Shown one piece after another: positions 60,893 through 64,000 of a stretch of DNA of 64,000 bases. The notes beneath the pieces are model-generated. The model did no database searches, was not told the origin of the DNA, and was given only the letters and a program-made list of their open reading frames with translations. How positions within the stretch are numbered: the first letter of the stretch is position 1; every line of letters starts with the position of its first letter. The position numbers and the translations under genes are program-made. Origin of the DNA: CAYJAY01 sp964370715 (GTDB lineage: Bacteria > Bacillota > Clostridia > Oscillospirales > Ruminococcaceae); the NCBI GenBank assembly GCA_964370715.1, contig CAYJKJ010000004.1:90717-154716 (forward strand), read 5' to 3'.

Positions 60893-61555
60893 ATGAAAAA
60901 AATAGTTGCTGTTATCTTGATAACGTTGGTTAGTATAGTTTTGATAGCATACACGGATTTGGTTTTGCGCCCGGGATATTTAATCAAAACGATGGTGAAA
61001 CTTCCGATTTTTTTGCTAGCACCGTTTGTCTATTCTTTGTTTTCGAAAGATTTTAAACCGCTAAAACTTTTAAAGCCTTCTGCAAAAGGAATTAAAAGCG
61101 GCTTGTTTTTAGGGATATTTATCTATGTTTCGGTTGTGGCTTGCTATTTAATTGCGAATAGCTTTGTCGATCTATCAACGATTAGAACATCGCTTGAAAA
61201 CAACCTTGGAATAAATCGAGATAATTTTATATTGGTTGGGCTTTATGTTTGTATCGTTAACTCGTTTTTGGAAGAATGGTTTTTCAGAGGGTTTATATTT
61301 TTGCAACTGAAACAAAGTTCAAGAGTTTTCGCATATATAGCGAGCTCGGCAAGCTTCGCTGTTTACCATATAGCGATTATGGACGGTATGTTTAACATAG
61401 CGCTGTTTTTAATTGTGCTTTTGGGGCTTTTCATCGGGGGGACCATCTTCAACTATCTCAACGAGAAAAACAACAATATCTATGCTTCGTGGTTGTGCCA
61501 TAGCTTTGCAAACATAGCGATGAACACGGTTGGTTTTCTTTTGTTCTTTGGTTAA
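60893..61555 (+). CDS. CPBP-family intramembrane metalloprotease
   Basis: This 220-residue protein has about six to seven membrane helices and the three CPBP/Abi motifs: EExxxR in SFLEEWFFRGF (Glu127, Glu128, Arg132), FxxxH in FAVYHIAI, and HxxxN in LCHSFANI. The family includes CAAX-processing and bacteriocin-immunity proteases. The substrate is unknown. It follows the tRNA terminator by 62 bases and is itself followed by a terminator, so it is probably monocistronic. Confidence 0.88.
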   Translation: MKKIVAVILITLVSIVLIAYTDLVLRPGYLIKTMVKLPIFLLAPFVYSLFSKDFKPLKLLKPSAKGIKSGLFLGIFIYVSVVACYLIANSFVDLSTIRTSLENNLGINRDNFILVGLYVCIVNSFLEEWFFRGFIFLQLKQSSRVFAYIASSASFAVYHIAIMDGMFNIALFLIVLLGLFIGGTIFNYLNEKNNNIYASWLCHSFANIAMNTVGFLLFFG

Positions 61556-61587
61556 ACAAGTCAAGTTAATAAAGAAGCGTAAAAAAA

Positions 61588-61614
61588 TTAAGGGGGCGAT
61601 TTATGCCCCCTTAA
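61588..61614. terminator. Bidirectional terminator
   Basis: ttaagggggc and gcccccttaa form a perfect 10-bp stem around a seven-base loop, with A and T runs on either side. It separates the CPBP gene from the convergent FMN-binding lipoprotein gene. Confidence 0.88.
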
Positions 61615-61664
61615 AAATATTGTTTGCTGCTTTGTTTTAGATCTAACGTTTTGATTGTTGGGTG

Positions 61665-62108
61665 TTATCCGATTTTAACAACCTTTTCAAAATCGTTGGT
61701 TCTAACCGCTCTTTCGGCTTGTTTCATAAGGTTTATAAAGATCTTTGAAGATGTCGTAGCGCCCGAAACAATATCTACCTCAGCGGCGTTTTGTTCCGCT
61801 ATATACTGGTTGACTAGCGCTTTGTAGTATTTTTCCGGATACGTTCCGGTGGCTTCCTCCATCGTAAGCTTTATGTCCTCGTTTGCAGATTTAAACGTTC
61901 CGCTTTTAACTTCGACAGCATCCGCCGTCATCGATATAAGTTGACCATCAAAAAATTGGAATTCGATAAAATCTCTATATCCTCTTGAATCGACGGTGTC
62001 GGATTCGATTCGATATGTGCCGTCTTGAACATCGCCGCCAGTTCCGGAACAACCAACTAGAATAGCGGTTGAAATTATTATGAGAAATAATGCCATACTT
62101 TTTTTCAT
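61665..62108 (-). CDS. FMN-binding lipoprotein (flavinylation target)
   Basis: This 147-residue lipoprotein (lipobox ISTAILVGC, Cys20) is a single FMN-binding domain. It has DGTYRIESDTVDSRGYRDFI, FFDGQLISMTADAVE, and the flavinylation motif VDIVSGATTSS, with Thr118 as the likely covalent FMN site after ApbE. Such proteins carry electrons at the outer face of the membrane. No ApbE is in this window. It is divergent from a Gx-type transporter gene, a pairing also seen in extracellular electron-transfer loci of Bacillota. Confidence 0.88.
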   Translation of the reverse strand: MKKSMALFLIIISTAILVGCSGTGGDVQDGTYRIESDTVDSRGYRDFIEFQFFDGQLISMTADAVEVKSGTFKSANEDIKLTMEEATGTYPEKYYKALVNQYIAEQNAAEVDIVSGATTSSKIFINLMKQAERAVRTNDFEKVVKIG

Positions 62109-62236
62109 TGCAAAAAAACCTCCTGTTTAACGAACAATATAATTATACACTGTTTTCCTGTTTTTTTCAACTGTTTAGCTTTTTTCGATTTTTAACCTGT
62201 TTTTTTTGACCATAATATTGTATAATATAATACACT

Positions 62237-62755
62237 ATGAATAATAAAACTAAGTCAAAATCCGTTGCAACGCTGGGAATGCTGTTTGCTCTATCGCTAA
62301 CGCTTTCTTATATCGAAGCCCTGCTTCCGCCCTTGCCGTTTTTGCCGGTGGGTTTTAAGCTTGGGTTTTCAAACATTGTAACGATGTATACGCTATATTT
62401 TGTTGGGTTTATGCCGGCTGTCGTTATCGCTATTTTAAAAGCGATGTTCCAGATGTTTTTGCGAGGGGCAACGGCGGGAATGTTGAGCCTTGTCGGAGGT
62501 CTGCTTTCGGTTGCGGTTATGGGGCTTTTTGTTAAGCTCGAAAAAAAAGGCAAAATTTCAAAGTCTTTCATAAGTATACTGGGTGCGGTGTCGCATAATA
62601 TAGGGCAACTTGTCGCCGCAAGCTTTTTGCTTAAAACATCGGCGGTTTGGTATTATTCCCCGATCGTTGTCATATCCGGTGTTGTTATGGGGATTTTGAT
62701 GGGAACAATACTAAACCTCACCCTTAATGTTCTCGGAAACATCAAAAAAAGCTAG
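62237..62755 (+). CDS. Gx transporter family / HepS-like membrane protein
   Basis: This 172-residue membrane protein has the family signature LSYIEALLPPLPFLPVGFKL, GFSNIVTMYTLYFVGFMPAV and MFQMFLRGATAGMLSLVGGL. These proteins are annotated either as heptaprenyl-diphosphate-synthase component I or as Gx/ECF-S-like transporters. They commonly neighbour FMN-binding and ApbE genes, so transport of a flavin or quinone precursor is likely. It is divergent from the FMN-binding lipoprotein gene 128 bases away. Confidence 0.82.
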   Translation: MNNKTKSKSVATLGMLFALSLTLSYIEALLPPLPFLPVGFKLGFSNIVTMYTLYFVGFMPAVVIAILKAMFQMFLRGATAGMLSLVGGLLSVAVMGLFVKLEKKGKISKSFISILGAVSHNIGQLVAASFLLKTSAVWYYSPIVVISGVVMGILMGTILNLTLNVLGNIKKS

Positions 62756-62780
62756 CATTATACACAATGTTGGCTTTTGT
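62749..62780 (+). terminator. Terminator after the Gx transporter gene
   Basis: aagctagcatt pairs with aatgttggctt (two G-U pairs), followed by a T-rich tract. The left arm overlaps the last codons and stop of the gene. Confidence 0.7.
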
Positions 62781-62834
62781 TATATGTCTTTGTTGTTGCA
62801 GTTCGACAAAAATTATATGTTCAGAAATTACTAC

Positions 62835-62862
62835 TTGATTTTTATGAAAAAAAGTATAGAAT
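62835..62862 (+). promoter_or_regulatory. groESL promoter
   Basis: TTGATT (62835-62840), 16 bases, TAGAAT (62857-62862), directly upstream of the CIRCE element. Confidence 0.75.
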
Positions 62863-62866
62863 ATTA

Positions 62867-62893
62867 TTAGCACTCAAAACATAAGACTGCTAA
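62867..62893 (+). promoter_or_regulatory. CIRCE operator, one mismatch, upstream of groES
   Basis: TTAGCACTC-N9-GACTGCTAA. The left arm is perfect. The right arm has C in place of G at its third base. It is the HrcA site of the groESL operon and is probably bound more weakly than the perfect copy before hrcA. Confidence 0.93.
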
Positions 62894-62918
62894 AGTTATT
62901 TATGGAGGTAACGAAAAA

Positions 62919-63203
62919 ATGAAACTAAAACCATTGGCTGATAGAGTTGTTGTTAAGATGACAGAGGCGGAAGAAACGACAAAAAGCGGAATTATTTTAA
63001 CATCATCTGCAAAAGAAAAACCCCAAGTCGCAGAGATCCTTGCGGTAGGTCCCGGTGGGCTTGTTGAAGGAAAAGAAGTAGAGATGACCGTTAAGGTCGG
63101 CGATAAAGTTATTTTAAGCAAATATGCCGGCACAGAGGTTAAGTTTGATGGCGAAGAATGCATCATAGTTCGTCAATCGGATATTTTGGCAATTGTAGAA
63201 TAA
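62919..63203 (+). CDS. groES: Co-chaperonin GroES
   Basis: This 94-residue protein is full length. LKPLADRVVVKMTEAEETTK, the mobile loop SGIILTSSAKEKPQVAEILA, VGPGGLVEGKEVEM and VILSKYAGTEVKFDGEECII with the final DILAIVE are typical. It caps GroEL. The ribosome site TGGAGGTAACG lies before the ATG. A 223-bp gap containing a repeat element separates it from groEL, much longer than usual. Confidence 0.96.
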   Translation: MKLKPLADRVVVKMTEAEETTKSGIILTSSAKEKPQVAEILAVGPGGLVEGKEVEMTVKVGDKVILSKYAGTEVKFDGEECIIVRQSDILAIVE

Positions 63204-63206
63204 AAA

Positions 63207-63351
63207 TGCAAGCTAAAGTTTGCACTTTGGAATTTGAGTTTCGAGGCAAAAGGGATCGCCTCGATTTTGGCTAAAGCCAAAAACACTCAAAGTTCCGGCT
63301 TAGCGAAAGACGATAGGCAATAAATATGCAAACTAAAGCTTGCACATATTT
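63207..63351. repeat. Dispersed three-stem repeat, family 2, between groES and groEL
   Basis: The core at 63229-63296 has outer arms ggaatttgagt and actcaaagttcc. These enclose two hairpins: tcgaggc/gcctcga (63241-63264) and ttttggctaaagccaaaa (63265-63282). On the minus strand it matches the unit at 37171-37263, with a different second-hairpin sequence that still pairs. It is flanked by short hairpins at 63207-63224 and 63322-63351 (aaatatgcaa/ttgcacatattt type arms). That AT-rich arm also resembles the arms of the 88-bp repeat at 8019-8306. Confidence 0.82.
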
Positions 63352-63426
63352 GGCGAAAGATTGCAAAACCGAAACGATTATTTTTTTAAAAAAATTTAAA
63401 CCGAGTTTAGGAGGATTAAACTTATT

Positions 63427-64000
63427 ATGGCTAAAGACCTACGATATGGAGAAGAAGCTAGAAAAGGGCTTCAAGCAGGTATTGATAAACTAGCAGACAC
63501 AGTTAAAATAACCCTAGGACCTAAAGGAAGAAACGTTGTTCTTGATAAAAAATTCGGAGCGCCGTTAATCACAAACGATGGTGTAACGATTGCAAAAGAG
63601 ATCGAACTCGAAGACGCATTCGAAAACATGGGCGCTCAACTCATTAAAGAAGTTGCAACCAAAACAAACGATGCCGCAGGCGACGGAACAACAACCGCAA
63701 CCGTTTTGGCTCAAGCTTTTGTTAGAGAAGGCATGAAAAACGTTGCAGCCGGCGCAAATCCAATGGCTCTTAAAAGAGGAATTCAAAAAGCAGTTGATGC
63801 TTCGGTTGAAGCTATCGTTGCAAATTCAAAACAAGTTTCGGGTTCGAAAGATGTTTCAAGGGTTGCAACCGTTTCGGCAGGGGATGAATTCATCGGAAGT
63901 CTAATAGCAGAAGCTATGGAAAAAGTTTCGCAAGATGGCGTTATAACTATCGAAGAAAGCAAAACAAGCGAAACAAAGATCGAAGTTGTTGAAGGAATGC
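63427..64000 (+). CDS. groEL: Chaperonin GroEL, 3'-truncated by the window edge
   Basis: The first 191 residues are visible: MAKDLRYGEEARKGLQAGID, VKITLGPKGRNVVLDKKFGA, ITNDGVTIAKEIELED, NDAAGDGTTTATVLAQAF with the ATP-site Asp, and GANPMALKRGIQKAV. The family is about 540 residues, so roughly 350 are missing beyond the window. TTAGGAGGATT is the ribosome site. It folds proteins with GroES and normally stabilises HrcA. Confidence 0.96.
   Translation, partial: MAKDLRYGEEARKGLQAGIDKLADTVKITLGPKGRNVVLDKKFGAPLITNDGVTIAKEIELEDAFENMGAQLIKEVATKTNDAAGDGTTTATVLAQAFVREGMKNVAAGANPMALKRGIQKAVDASVEAIVANSKQVSGSKDVSRVATVSAGDEFIGSLIAEAMEKVSQDGVITIEESKTSETKIEVVEGM

Overview
The window is low-GC DNA from an anaerobic Bacillota, most likely a member of the Clostridia. 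The reasons are the hrcA-grpE-dnaK-dnaJ order, CIRCE operators before hrcA and groES, the UPF0210/UPF0237 pair, rubrerythrin, FeoA/FeoB with a FeoB-associated Cys-rich protein and a short DtxR-type regulator, many lipoproteins, and strong AGGAGG-type ribosome sites. I cannot name a genus. A run of exactly 100 N at 8072-8171 shows that this is a draft scaffold, and the gap sits inside a tandem repeat.

Layout. 1-4919: the late end of a prophage or phage-derived element on the plus strand (structural and tail proteins, XkdX-like protein, holin, M23 endolysin). 4998-16087: a surface-glycan cluster on the minus strand. It has a membrane NDP-sugar 4,6-dehydratase, an aminotransferase and a polyprenol-phosphate sugar transferase (bacillosamine-type steps), RfbC, CapE/CapF/CapG for UDP-L-FucNAc, a WbuB-like GT4, a GT2 and a DUF2304 protein. 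16320-19941: rubrerythrin, then a three-gene operon of a MerA-like flavoprotein, a CDP-alcohol phosphatidyltransferase and a VTT-domain membrane protein. 20022-20777: a non-coding island of palindromes. 20778-25681: the hrcA heat-shock operon. 25850-27869: YgbA-like and YbaN-like genes and a MalY/PatB C-S lyase. 27941-32006: a lipoprotein and the feo iron-uptake locus with its regulator. 32595-36386: a membrane diguanylate cyclase and a GGDEF-EAL protein. 36466-38925: a His-rich metal-binding protein and the UPF0210/UPF0237 pair. 39154-42166: cell-envelope genes.

42444-50124 is the most unusual block. It is one dense operon with an ECF transporter (S component, two ATPases, EcfT), three proteins with sulfite-oxidase-like (SUOX) folds, one of which is fused to a flavinylatable FMN-binding domain, a lipid-anchored phosphodiesterase-like enzyme, a MobB-like P-loop protein with a Cys cluster, and a kinase-like protein. 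I suggest an extracytoplasmic cofactor-processing and uptake system (molybdopterin- or flavin-like), which I do not recognise as described. 50246-52356: nicotinate phosphoribosyltransferase and a HAD phosphatase. 52416-52673: a candidate structured RNA ending in a terminator. 52785-57012: a sensor, histidine kinase, response regulator and degenerate receiver set. 57039-60529: two large secreted or anchored proteins of unknown function. 60711-60786: tRNA-Val(GAC). 60893-62755: a CPBP protease, an FMN-binding lipoprotein and a Gx-type transporter. 62835-64000: groES and the start of groEL.

Across these regions run at least two families of short intergenic repeats, each able to fold into an outer stem enclosing two inner hairpins. 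One family is tandemly repeated in the probable leader of the diguanylate cyclase. The other sits between groES and groEL and in front of the His-rich protein. Arm changes that keep pairing suggest that the folded form is what is maintained.
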